This document shows positions 1-6,681 of a stretch of DNA of 64,000 bases, piece by piece (position 1 is the first letter of the stretch; each line of letters begins with the position of its first letter). The DNA is from Afipia sp. 1NLS2 (GTDB lineage Bacteria > Pseudomonadota > Alphaproteobacteria > Rhizobiales > Xanthobacteraceae). The translations under genes and the position numbers were made by a program. The stretch lies in assembly GCF_000178995.1 (NCBI RefSeq), contig NZ_ADVZ01000001.1, positions 1 through 64,000 on the forward strand, written 5' to 3'. The notes under the pieces are model-generated. The model worked only from the letters and a program-made list of their open reading frames with translations. It was not told where the DNA came from and did no database searches.

Positions 1-1162
1 CACCAAAGATTTCAATGAAGAACTGACTTAGAATACCCCTGAACGCTGTACGAATTTGTCTATCAAAATCATTGAAATTGTACGCGTCTCGATAGATGCC
101 GAGATAAGAAGAAACAGAGCGACCGAGCTTAACTACCGTTTCTTGAAAATTGCTTTTCTCGCTAATTCGCTTTTTCAAGGAATATTCATCACGCAAACTA
201 TCTAGGATTTTCTTGATCTGACGTGAAGAGACGCGCGCGCGATAGCCATTAGTTTCTGAGTGAAAGATTTCTCTTCCCAAAAAATCCAAAGACCCCTTGG
301 GCCCAATACGTTGCGTTTTACCATCAATTGGTATGGACAAATCATACTTAGAAAGCTGGTCTCTGATGAACTTTTCGCCTTCTTTCATCTCCGCTTCGCT
401 TTTAAAAAATAGAATTAAATCGTCGACGTAACGCACCATTACCATGTTGCGTTTTCTAATTGCGTTATCAAATTTAGAAAGTGCAAGATTGGACAAAATT
501 GGAGAAAGTGGCATCCCTTGGCGCAAGCCACGCTTTTTCTCCAAACCTTGTTTCGCTAATTCCTCTTTTTGGTCGCCACGCTCATAAACCTCACAGTCCA
601 CCGCCTTGCAGAGCAAGTGCGTTAAACTATGCCCACGCATCGCCGTTTTAATCTGATTTTTAAGATGCTCCCGGGAAATCCTATCAAAAAAGGATATAAT
701 GTCTGCCTTTAGACACCAGTCAAATTGACCTCGGAGTTCTACTGCTTTTTCAATCGCGCGCTTGACGCCACGCTCTTGTATGAACCCAAAAGAATACGGG
801 TCGTAAATGGGCAGGCACTTCTTATTAGTCAGATATTGAACGATCGCGCGCTGCACTAGCCGATCGCGCACGATTGGAATGCAAATCATGCGCTTCTTGT
901 CAGACCCATCCTTTGGAATGAACACAGGCTTAAGCCGAGAAAACCCAAATGATCCGTCTTTAATTGTTCGGACAATAATATCGAGATTGCGATCTAAGCT
1001 AGCTTCGAACTGCAACGCAGAAACGTTGTCGATTCCGGCACGCCCCGCATCAATGCTGCTATCACGGCTATTCCGCCAAGCGGTTTTCAAGGCTTGTTTG
1101 CCAAGTATTTTGGTAGGCCGACTTATACGGCTACCGGTTCGTCCGGGCTTAGGATCGAGCAA
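1..1162 (-). CDS. Reverse transcriptase (RNA-directed DNA polymerase), C-terminus cut by window edge
   Basis: I translated this minus-strand frame by hand; it is open from a stop at 1193-1195 to the window edge. It carries the ordered motifs of a group II-like reverse transcriptase: an N-terminal AGIDNVS block (about residue 58), RMICIPIVRDRLVQ (about 92), motif A LKADIISFFDRIS (about 151), RGLRQGMPLSPILSNLA (about 211), the catalytic YVDD (about 245) and FLGREI (about 293), then a basic thumb-like region. There is no good ATG. TTG at 1162 has GGAG eight bases upstream, and I chose it. The C-terminus is missing, so I cannot tell whether a maturase, HNH or other domain follows. It could be a group II intron protein, a defence-associated RT or another unassigned RT. 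Base composition is AT-richer than the core genome, which suggests transfer. The RT identity is secure; the class and start are not. Confidence 0.85.
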   Translation of the reverse strand, partial: MLDPKPGRTGSRISRPTKILGKQALKTAWRNSRDSSIDAGRAGIDNVSALQFEASLDRNLDIIVRTIKDGSFGFSRLKPVFIPKDGSDKKRMICIPIVRDRLVQRAIVQYLTNKKCLPIYDPYSFGFIQERGVKRAIEKAVELRGQFDWCLKADIISFFDRISREHLKNQIKTAMRGHSLTHLLCKAVDCEVYERGDQKEELAKQGLEKKRGLRQGMPLSPILSNLALSKFDNAIRKRNMVMVRYVDDLILFFKSEAEMKEGEKFIRDQLSKYDLSIPIDGKTQRIGPKGSLDFLGREIFHSETNGYRARVSSRQIKKILDSLRDEYSLKKRISEKSNFQETVVKLGRSVSSYLGIYRDAYNFNDFDRQIRTAFRGILSQFFIEIFG

Positions 1163-1193
1163 TTCGGTACTCCGAAGCCCATCAGAACTGGCT

Positions 1194-1306
1194 CAACGGA
1201 AGCGGAAATCCGCGACCGTTTCGTCCGTGCGCATTGCAGGTGACACGCTGGCGCGCGCAACGCTCTGCTCCGGACAGATCACCTTGGTGAGGTCGCTTCG
1301 AGGACG
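1194..1306. repeat. 113-bp direct repeat, copy 1 (RT-proximal)
   Basis: This stretch recurs at 1500-1612 in the same orientation with four mismatches (offset 306 bp). It starts exactly where the reverse transcriptase frame stops, so it forms the immediate 5' flank of that gene. The minus strand is open through both copies and would encode the same peptide twice (core PRSDLTK..CPEQSVARASVS), but I do not recognise a protein family. It could be a duplicated promoter or leader, or a copy of an interspersed repeat. Confidence 0.8.
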
Positions 1307-1499
1307 CAAGCCCCCACTCTCGCCAAAGCTTAGTCCCCCCAAAATAGACGCCGCCACAAAGAACAAAACGTGAACAAGGTCTCGGGAAGAGGTCTTGGTG
1401 GATCGTACCGGCCCGCTCTGCCTTCCATCACAATAATCCTCTGCTCGGCTCTTTATTTTAAGTACCGCGAGCATGGATGCCTCCATTGACCTTGCTTTC

Positions 1500-1612
1500 C
1501 AACGGAAGCGGAAATCCGCGACCGTTTCGTCCGTGCGCATTGCAGTTGACACGCTGGCGCGCGCAACGCTCTGCTCCGGACAGATCAACTTCGTGAGGTC
1601 GCTTCGAGGTCG
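1500..1612. repeat. 113-bp direct repeat, copy 2
   Basis: Second copy of the 1194-1306 sequence, separated from it by 193 bp of unique, non-recognisable sequence. The four differences from copy 1 are scattered single bases. A 155-codon minus-strand frame (1193-1660) covers both copies. It is more likely an accident of the repeat than a gene, because it has no homology I recognise. Confidence 0.8.
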
Positions 1613-1697
1613 AAACGTCACCAATATTCCAAAATTTGAAGTCGATTCGGTCTTTTCCAAGGCAAGGGAACATGTATTGACAGGATAATGGATTAGG

Positions 1698-1705
1698 CTT
1701 ATATT
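1698..1705 (+). repeat. Target-site duplication, left copy
   Basis: CTTATATT lies immediately outside the left terminal inverted repeat and is repeated exactly, in direct orientation, at 4193-4200. Confidence 0.9.
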
Positions 1706-1729
1706 CGCATTTATATACTTTACTTAGCA
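1706..1729 (+). repeat. Left terminal inverted repeat of the IS1595-family element
   Basis: 24 bp beginning CGCATTTATATACTT. It matches the reverse complement of 4169-4192 at 23 of 24 positions. Confidence 0.92.
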
Positions 1730-1810
1730 CTATCGCGCACATATATTCCTAACTGCGTGACAGGCCAGCAAAGTTTGTAAATGCGTCCCGGCTAAATAAG
1801 GGGACGCTCT

Positions 1811-1993
1811 ATGAGCGAATACATTCCAGAGCCTACAGCCGCAATGATTGATGCGGGGGTGAGGGTTTTGTCGGGCTGCGTTTCCGACGAACCAACGGTT
1901 TTGTCCAAAGATGAGATTGTTCGAATGGTATATCTCGCGATGACCACCATTCAAAATCCATCGCAAAAGCTAATTGGCAAACCGCAAGCTTAG
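1811..1993 (+). CDS. Small hypothetical protein (60 aa) inside the IS1595 element
   Basis: The frame starts with ATG preceded by an AAGGGGA-type ribosome binding site eight bases upstream and encodes a plausible soluble acidic peptide (MSEYIPEPTAAMIDAGVRVL at the N-terminus). I recall similar short proteins beginning IPxPTxxMIxAG in rhizobial and phage genomes, but cannot name a family. Its last 161 bases overlap the 3' end of the convergent 207-residue gene, so at least one of the two C-termini is read antisense to a gene. It is probably cargo of the element. Function unknown. Confidence 0.55.
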   Translation: MSEYIPEPTAAMIDAGVRVLSGCVSDEPTVLSKDEIVRMVYLAMTTIQNPSQKLIGKPQA

Positions 1994-2456
1994 TCGCCGC
2001 GATCAGGTCTTGGCAGAGCTGGCGCGTTTCTTTGATTTTGATTGGTTTCAATTCGCGAGTTGCAAGCTCTGGCTCTTTAAAGGCCTGGGGCTTGGAAATT
2101 CTGACAATTTTCTTCTGTCTAGTCAGTCTGCCACGCGGCACCTTCCACATGGAATGAATATAAGAATTCCTTCGAGTGCGAAGATCGTTATCGATGGTGT
2201 TTAGATTGCCTACCACGGAATCGTACCAACCCGGGTGCTCCTTTCGTTTCAAGAAAGCCAGCGCCTTAACCATCTGGATTTTCTGTTTCATGTCGGCATT
2301 GCCAGTTATTGCATCGGCGACGTGCCCCTCCTGCAGGGGGGCTAACGTAGTAACTAGCTCATCAATGACATCTTCAATCCACGCCCAGTAGATGCTTATA
2401 TATCCAAGCTCCAGCGCGATTTTTTCCAATCGGGGAGAATGTAGGCTTTTAGGCAT
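1833..2456 (-). CDS. Hypothetical protein (207 aa), passenger gene of the IS1595 element
   Basis: I do not recognise a family. The N-terminal 140 residues look like a genuine helical protein (YISIYWAWIEDVIDELVTTL, then a central YDSVVGNLNTIDNDLRTRRN and a nearby H-S-M-W). The last 35 residues are Arg/Lys/Pro/Ser-rich and lie opposite the 60-residue gene at 1811-1993, so the conserved part may end earlier than the stop. There is no signal peptide or membrane segment. The start codon at 2456 is complementary to the ATG (2455) of the divergent small gene, so the two share start bases. It lies in the same direction as the transposase and the ClpP-like gene, but the small plus-strand gene separates them. 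Function unknown. Confidence 0.6.
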   Translation of the reverse strand: MPKSLHSPRLEKIALELGYISIYWAWIEDVIDELVTTLAPLQEGHVADAITGNADMKQKIQMVKALAFLKRKEHPGWYDSVVGNLNTIDNDLRTRRNSYIHSMWKVPRGRLTRQKKIVRISKPQAFKEPELATRELKPIKIKETRQLCQDLIAATKLAVCQLAFAMDFEWWSSRDIPFEQSHLWTKPLVRRKRSPTKPSPPHQSLRL

Positions 2457-2601
2457 GGCAAAGAACCCTGTGAAAGACCCTGTATTTCAAAAGACACTCA
2501 AGAACCTACTTAACGCGAAGCCGAAGCCGCAATCTGAAATGAAGATTGGGAAAAAGAAAGCAGCAAAGAAAAAGCCTAGTTCTGTGGTGGCCAAACGTTA
2601 A
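2455..2601 (+). CDS. Small basic hypothetical protein (48 aa) in the IS1595 element
   Basis: The reading frame gives MAKNPVKDPVFQKTLKNLLN followed by a Lys/Pro-rich tail (KKKAAKKKPSS), a pattern I recall from short rhizobial proteins of unknown function. It is too short for standard calling from its ATG, and the in-frame upstream ATG at 2392 has no better support. Its ATG overlaps the start codon of the divergent 207-residue gene. Its 3' end overlaps the 3' end of the convergent ClpP-like gene by 26 bases. The basic, possibly unstructured tail could bind nucleic acid, but this is only an inference from composition. Confidence 0.55.
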   Translation: MAKNPVKDPVFQKTLKNLLNAKPKPQSEMKIGKKKAAKKKPSSVVAKR

Positions 2602-3157
2602 ATAATTTGGCTCCGGCTTGTGGTGAGAATTCCCCAATTTCCTCGGCAATACCAAAGCTCTTTGCTTCTTCAGAAGATATCCAGACATCAGAGAACTTAT
2701 GTTGCTCCCATTTAGTTGGTGGGATTTTCGTATGCTCCTTGAGGATCGACTCGGTTCTCGTATCCTCTATGGCTAAATATTCTGCGCTAGCTGCCATCCT
2801 ATCGGCGTTGGCCGCAACGGGGCTTAAGTAAGAGCGATGAATCATGAAGGCGGAATGTTTGCTGGCTATTCGCCTGGTAGCCCCAAGATATGCGATGACG
2901 CCAATGGATGACACAGACCCAACGTTATAAAGATGAATTTCGACGGGCGACGACCGAAACAAATTATACAAGCTGATGCCCTCGCCAATACCGCCCCCTG
3001 TGGTTTGGAAAAGCAGATGTATCCGTTTAACGCCAGCATTTGTGGCAACGCTTATGGCGTTATGAAATCGCATAACGGCTTGCTGGTCTATGAAGCCTGC
3101 GAAAAGGCCGTAGATGTTGGGAGGCACGATGTCCTCGGCTGGCTGTGGCTCACTCAT
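2576..3157 (-). CDS. ClpP-like serine protease (193 aa), passenger gene of the IS1595 element
   Basis: The protein matches the ClpP/crotonase fold of stand-alone Clp protease proteolytic subunits. It has Y..FAGFID near residue 18, a TTGGGIGEGISLYN loop near residue 52, the nucleophile region NVGSVSSIG near residue 79 and the histidine region SAFMIHRS near residue 103. Length (193 aa) is normal for ClpP. An acidic third catalytic residue is not obvious, so activity is inferred. There is no signal peptide, so it is cytoplasmic. A strong GGAGG lies nine bases upstream of the ATG, and the gene follows the transposase by 53 bp on the same strand, so the two may be cotranscribed. This is not the housekeeping clpP, because it lies inside the mobile element away from clpX. 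Confidence 0.82.
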   Translation of the reverse strand: MSEPQPAEDIVPPNIYGLFAGFIDQQAVMRFHNAISVATNAGVKRIHLLFQTTGGGIGEGISLYNLFRSSPVEIHLYNVGSVSSIGVIAYLGATRRIASKHSAFMIHRSYLSPVAANADRMAASAEYLAIEDTRTESILKEHTKIPPTKWEQHKFSDVWISSEEAKSFGIAEEIGEFSPQAGAKLFNVWPPQN

Positions 3158-3210
3158 TTCGCTTCCTCCAAGCTAGGAAGCGTTTAACCGCTTGCTTCCT
3201 GTTTTTGAGT

Positions 3211-4131
3211 TCAGTTAGGCCGTCGATAAGTTAAACGCTTGCCTTCGATGCCTTTCAAGAGTGTTTCAGCGCGCATCGTGTCGTTGATGCCAAGGCCAAT
3301 GCGGTTATTGAAGCGGAATTCAAACTCCGTGACGTAACGCTGCAAATGTTGTGCATCGCACTTGTGATAGGTGCCAACCATGCCGCGTTTGAAGATGCCA
3401 AAGAAGTTCTCGGCAGCGTTCGTAGTCTGGCCGTCCTTGCCAACCCATTCGCCGCGACCGTTCCAAGAATGGTTGACGGTTTTGTGCGACGCGAACTCTT
3501 TGCCAACCTCGTCATAGAGGCGGGAATTATCGGTGTGCAGGTCGGATTTGCGTGAGGCGTTAGTAACGAGAATTTCGCGGACTGATTTCTTGGTTGCGGA
3601 CTTGACGTGAACGGCCTTGGCCTTTCCGCCGGGTTCGACCAAAGCGACGATCTGCTCTTTGTGCGAATGGCCCTTCTTGTAGCCCTTCGCGCGCTTGGAT
3701 GAGTTGCCGATATAGGTTTCGTCAGCTTGGACCGACTTGCCTTCGCCACCCAGCGGACCGGCCTTCGTGTCGATCATGGCTTCGCGGATGCGATGGGCGA
3801 GGAACCAAGCCGACTTGTAGGTAATGCCCAGCATACGGTGAAGCTGATGGGCGCTCATGCCCTTCTTAGAGGCGCTCATGAGGTGGATTGCGAGCAGCCA
3901 CTTATGAACCGGGATATGCGAACGCTCCATAACCGTGCCAGTGCGGCAGGTGAATTTGTCGCGGCAGTCGTTGCAGAGCCAGTAACCGGCTTGGGTAGCG
4001 CCTTCCATCTTTCGGACGGCGAACGAGCCGCAGTGAGGGCAATGAGCGCCAGCGTCGGCCCAGCGGGATTTCTCCAGATGGGCGATTGCGGCGGCTTCGT
4101 TCGTGAATTCTGGGGCGTAAATGTCGGCCAT
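3211..4131 (-). CDS. IS1595-family (ISXO2-like) transposase, intact
   Basis: 306 residues. The N-terminal zinc ribbon shows CPHCG (about residue 34) and CNDC (about 53). The DDE-type catalytic domain includes QADETYIGN (about residue 134), LHTDNSRLY (about 196) and the late TTNAAENFFGIFKRG (about 236). FEFRFNNR near the C-terminus is typical of the family. The frame is complete, so the element may be able to move. AGGAG lies upstream of the ATG, 37 bp inside the right inverted repeat. A shorter ATG at 3749 in another frame is an overlap artefact. Confidence 0.95.
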   Translation of the reverse strand: MADIYAPEFTNEAAAIAHLEKSRWADAGAHCPHCGSFAVRKMEGATQAGYWLCNDCRDKFTCRTGTVMERSHIPVHKWLLAIHLMSASKKGMSAHQLHRMLGITYKSAWFLAHRIREAMIDTKAGPLGGEGKSVQADETYIGNSSKRAKGYKKGHSHKEQIVALVEPGGKAKAVHVKSATKKSVREILVTNASRKSDLHTDNSRLYDEVGKEFASHKTVNHSWNGRGEWVGKDGQTTNAAENFFGIFKRGMVGTYHKCDAQHLQRYVTEFEFRFNNRIGLGINDTMRAETLLKGIEGKRLTYRRPN

Positions 4132-4168
4132 GGCTAGCTCCTATCCCCTGAATATGCAGGGAACGGGA

Positions 4169-4192
4169 TGCTAAGTCAAGTATATAAATGCG
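4169..4192 (-). repeat. Right terminal inverted repeat of the IS1595-family element
   Basis: 24 bp reading TGCTAAGTCAAGTATAT and on to AAATGCG. It is the inverted copy of 1706-1729 with one mismatch and sits 37 bp upstream of the transposase start. Confidence 0.92.
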
Positions 4193-4200
4193 CTTATATT
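4193..4200 (+). repeat. Target-site duplication, right copy
   Basis: CTTATATT, identical to 1698-1705, immediately outside the right inverted repeat. Confidence 0.9.
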
Positions 4201-4811
4201 CCTATTCATCCCACCTCACTTGAGGGGCGTTTCGCGATCGTCACAAACGCGAGGCGGGATGCGGTGGCTGCGCACGGTGTTCGATGCGCGGGCGATTGAT
4301 CGGGCGCGGAGCAGCAATGTTCCGGGCCTTTTTTGTTGCCCGTACTGACGACAGCATCGCGCGCGGACGGCCCAAGGCGTGTCATCCCGGCGCATCGGCT
4401 TCGCGCCAGGGGCCGGACAACGTTGCCACGCCTCGTACAGAGGATGGCGAAAGAGTCCATAAGTCCCCGCATCGGTGGTGTACTCAGCACCGGCCACCGG
4501 GGGTCATCACGCAACAAGCCGTTAAAACCATTGCGTGCGGAACGCCGGATGATGCGGCGTAACCGTGGTGACTACGCTCGTGTGCTTTCACTTTTTGCAC
4601 GCGAGGCTGCGGATGCGTTCGCGCATCCGGCGTTCCGCGCGCCCTCTTGAAAGAGGGTGACGGTTGAACGGTGACGGCGCCCCCGCGCCTTCAAGAACAG
4701 GGGCGATCACGCACGTCCGAAGGACCTCAACGCAGCCATGAATTTTTGCAGGGAACGACATCATGCCTCATTCGTTCGCGTCAGGTGCCCCTCCGGGCGC
4801 GAAGGAGGCGC
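4201..4811. other. Gene-free stretch with degenerate family-specific repeat
   Basis: I see no convincing gene in these 611 bases. The short open frames have arginine-rich, low-information translations. The text resembles a repeated intergenic element I recall from Bradyrhizobiaceae genomes: a TTTCGCGATCGTCAC..AACGCGAGGCGGGATG start, then an NARVL/FAREAA-type pseudo-coding tail near 4560-4650. The tail contains the inverted repeat listed separately. This copy looks partial and scrambled. The true start of the downstream acyltransferase is at 4812. Confidence 0.5.
4537..4638. repeat. Long inverted repeat, 15-bp perfect arms
   Basis: GCGGAACGCCGGATG at 4537-4551 is the exact reverse complement of 4624-4638, with a 72-base interval. 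It lies within the degenerate intergenic repeat between the IS element and the acyltransferase. No T-run follows, so it is a repeat arm pair rather than a simple terminator. Confidence 0.75.
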
Positions 4812-6479
4812 ATGCTCGTTCACATCCAGATCCTGAGATTTCTCGCCGCCGCCGCCGTGGTGGCGTTTCATGTCTGGGGCATCGCGCCGGACCACATTGA
4901 TGTACCGGCGGACACGCCCTCGCTCGGCCTCTGGCATTTCGGTCATGGCGTCGATCTGTTCTTCGTCATCTCCGGCTTCATCATCTATTACGCGACGCAG
5001 ACCTCCATCGCGCGCGGCAAGGAGCTTTCGCCTTCCGCCTTCCTGCGCCGCCGCGTCGAGCGCATCGTGCCGCTCTATGCGTTCGCCATCCTCGCGATGA
5101 CGGCGCTTGCGGTTCTTCTCCCCGCCACGTTCGGCACGCCGGGCTGGTATAGCCCAAGCCATGTGCTGAAGTCGCTCGCCTTTATCTCCTTCACCGACGG
5201 CCAGATGCCTGTGGTGTTTGTCGGCTGGTCGCTCGAATACGAGATGTTTTTCTATCTCACGCTCGCGCTGTTGATGATGCTGACGCAGGATGCATGGCGC
5301 GCGGTCGTGGTGGCGTTCTGCGGCCTCGCGATGATCGGCCAGATTCCCGGCGTCGCGGATGCACTCGGCCATTACACCTTCTTCACCGATCCGCTGATTC
5401 TGGAATTCATCTTCGGCGTGCTTGCCGGCATCCTGTTCATGAACGGGATGAGCGGAGAGCGGCACACCGGCGCGATGCTGCTCGCTGCCGGCTGCGCCAT
5501 AACCGTGCTGCTGGTGACGGACCCGGCGAACCGCGCGCTGGTCTATGGCCTGCCGTCCGTTGCGCTGGTGGCCGCGGCAGCCTGGATCAGCCGCCTGCGC
5601 ACCAACGCATCATGGCCGGAGCGCGTTTGCGAGCGGCTCGGCGATGCGTCGTTCTCGATTTACCTGATACAGGCGCCGCTGGTGGTGTTCGCGGCGCAGG
5701 GCATGGCCGCACTGTTTCCGCAAATTCATCCGCTGTCGCTCGTTGCATCGGCGAGCGCGCTCGTGATCGCAGCGGGCCTTGCACTCAACATCGTGCTGGA
5801 GCGCCCGCTGCTCGCGCTGTGCCGCCGCATCGGCAGGCCACGCACGGCAAAAAAAAATCATGCGGCTTGCGCCATCCGCACGATAAGGGACCAACATGAA
5901 ATTTTGTTCACGGAGCCTGCGTCGTCGTCTCGCCATGCTTGGTTCATGCAGCAGTCATCGCACATCAGAAACAATGGCCATGGTGATGATTCATATCGCG
6001 CCACGACCTTTCCTTTCATCCACCCAAGGAGATTCACTCATGAAGACGATCGCTTCCGGATTTGCCGCCGCCCTTGTCCTCGGCTTTGCCGCGCTCGCGG
6101 CTCCGGCATCCGCTGCACCGGTAGCCGTACCTGCCCCCGGCCTTTCCGCTATCGCGCACCCTGCCGTAACGAAAGCTTATGTCGAGCGCCGTGTCGTCCG
6201 CCGCGGTCCGCACTGCACCGTGCGCAAGATTGTACGGCGTGGTCCGTATGGCCGCCGCGTCATCACCACCAAGCGCGTCTGCTACTGATCGCAGCCCCAA
6301 AAAAGGAACGCCACGCATTCCGCGTGGCGTTCTTCATGGGTTACGGTCATAGACTCAATCGTCATCATCATCGTCGTCGTCGCGCTGGGGCGACGGTGGG
6401 TCATAATACCGCTTCGCCGTGCGTGCATTGTGCGCGCGCGAACTTTGCGGATAGAACACCGCATAACAGGCCGGACTGA
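4812..6479 (+). CDS. Membrane acyltransferase (acyltransferase 3 / OafA type) with probable C-terminal frameshift
   Basis: From the ATG at 4812, with AAGGAGG seven bases upstream, the first about 350 residues are a typical acyltransferase 3 protein. It has QILRFLAAAAVVAFH with the conserved Arg and His in the first membrane segment, DLFFVISGFI, the RRVERIVPLY loop and about ten hydrophobic segments. Such enzymes O-acylate surface polysaccharides or lipids. The family domain ends near 5848, where nine A's (5849-5857) occur. After that the frame runs on for about 200 codons with atypical composition across the separate gene at 6040-6288. Shifting frame at the A-run gives short normal ends: stop at 5886 in one frame, at 5897-5899 in the other. 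The real product is therefore probably about 355-360 residues, through an indel or transcriptional slippage. Confidence 0.8.
   Translation: MLVHIQILRFLAAAAVVAFHVWGIAPDHIDVPADTPSLGLWHFGHGVDLFFVISGFIIYYATQTSIARGKELSPSAFLRRRVERIVPLYAFAILAMTALAVLLPATFGTPGWYSPSHVLKSLAFISFTDGQMPVVFVGWSLEYEMFFYLTLALLMMLTQDAWRAVVVAFCGLAMIGQIPGVADALGHYTFFTDPLILEFIFGVLAGILFMNGMSGERHTGAMLLAAGCAITVLLVTDPANRALVYGLPSVALVAAAAWISRLRTNASWPERVCERLGDASFSIYLIQAPLVVFAAQGMAALFPQIHPLSLVASASALVIAAGLALNIVLERPLLALCRRIGRPRTAKKNHAACAIRTIRDQHEILFTEPASSSRHAWFMQQSSHIRNNGHGDDSYRATTFPFIHPRRFTHEDDRFRICRRPCPRLCRARGSGIRCTGSRTCPRPFRYRAPCRNESLCRAPCRPPRSALHRAQDCTAWSVWPPRHHHQARLLLIAAPKKERHAFRVAFFMGYGHRLNRHHHRRRRAGATVGHNTASPCVHCARANFADRTPHNRPD
6040..6288 (+). 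CDS. Small secreted basic protein, unknown function (82 aa)
   Basis: ATG at 6040 has AAGGAG nine bases upstream. The first about 25 residues are a clear signal peptide (MKTIASGFAAALVLGFAALA, then APASAAP). The mature part is short, Arg-rich and contains two cysteines (RRGPHCTVRK and the C-terminal KRVCY), so it may form a disulfide in the periplasm. Similar short secreted proteins are common in Bradyrhizobium-type genomes, without known function. It lies in a different frame from the run-on acyltransferase ORF, which argues that the run-on is artefactual. A hairpin terminator follows at 6306-6332. Confidence 0.8.
   Translation: MKTIASGFAAALVLGFAALAAPASAAPVAVPAPGLSAIAHPAVTKAYVERRVVRRGPHCTVRKIVRRGPYGRRVITTKRVCY
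6306..6332. terminator. Bidirectional hairpin terminator
   Basis: Perfect 11-bp arms GAACGCCACGC and GCGTGGCGTTC (6306-6316, 6322-6332) with a 5-base loop. An A-run precedes it and TT follows. It sits between the convergent genes ending at 6288 and 6355. Confidence 0.85.
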
Positions 6480-6681
6480 GCCGTGGCCCCGCCTGCTGCA
6501 GGCAGTTTGCAATGCGATCCGCATCCGGGATGTAGCGCCCGCACAGCCTGAAGACATCGGGCGTGCAAGCTTCACGATCGGCCGCCGTTCCCTGTTGCGC
6601 CATAGCCCACGAGGGCGCGCATATCAGCATCGAGGCAACCGTCCATCCGGCAACACGGCGAGATCCCAGTCCGAAACCCAT
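6355..6681 (-). CDS. Secreted cysteine-containing small protein with poly-Asp tail (108 aa)
   Basis: I start it at 6681 (MGFGLGSRR..), where GGGAGA lies upstream and a signal peptide ending around SWAMAQ follows. The longer in-frame start at 6888 adds an unlikely leader. The mature protein carries four cysteines in a short block (REACTPDVFRLC, IANCLQQAG, PACYAVF), a pattern of small periplasmic Cys-rich proteins in this family. It ends in eight consecutive Asp encoded by GAC/GAT codons. The Asp tail could bind divalent metal or merely reflect repeat slippage. Function unknown. It converges on the 6040-6288 gene across the shared terminator. Confidence 0.75.
   Translation of the reverse strand: MGFGLGSRRVAGWTVASMLICAPSWAMAQQGTAADREACTPDVFRLCGRYIPDADRIANCLQQAGPRLSPACYAVFYPQSSRAHNARTAKRYYDPPSPQRDDDDDDDD

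Larger units (their letters stand above)
1706..4192. mobile_element. IS1595-family element with passenger genes (2487 bp)
   Basis: The element is bounded by 24-bp terminal inverted repeats (1706-1729 and 4169-4192, one mismatch) and flanked on both sides by the same 8 bp, CTTATATT (1698-1705 and 4193-4200). An 8-bp target duplication is typical of the IS1595 family, and the transposase inside (3211-4131) has the ISXO2-like fold. Besides the transposase it contains a ClpP-like protease gene, a 207-residue unknown and two small genes. It is therefore longer than a plain insertion sequence and fits the group of IS1595 relatives that carry cargo. The ends and duplication are near-perfect and the transposase is open, so it looks recently inserted and possibly active. 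Confidence 0.92.

Noticed and set aside
879-1373. 164-codon plus-strand frame
   Set aside because: Lies antisense over the RT motifs; the RT frame has clear homology.
1193-1660. 155-codon minus-strand frame across both 113-bp repeats
   Set aside because: It repeats the same peptide because the DNA repeats; no ribosome site or family.
1-1700. Retron with msr/msd RNA
   Set aside because: I could not find the paired inverted repeats or the retron-specific motifs; the RT motifs are group II-like.
4671-4811. Upstream start for the acyltransferase
   Set aside because: The leader is Arg-rich repeat translation; ATG 4812 has a strong ribosome site.
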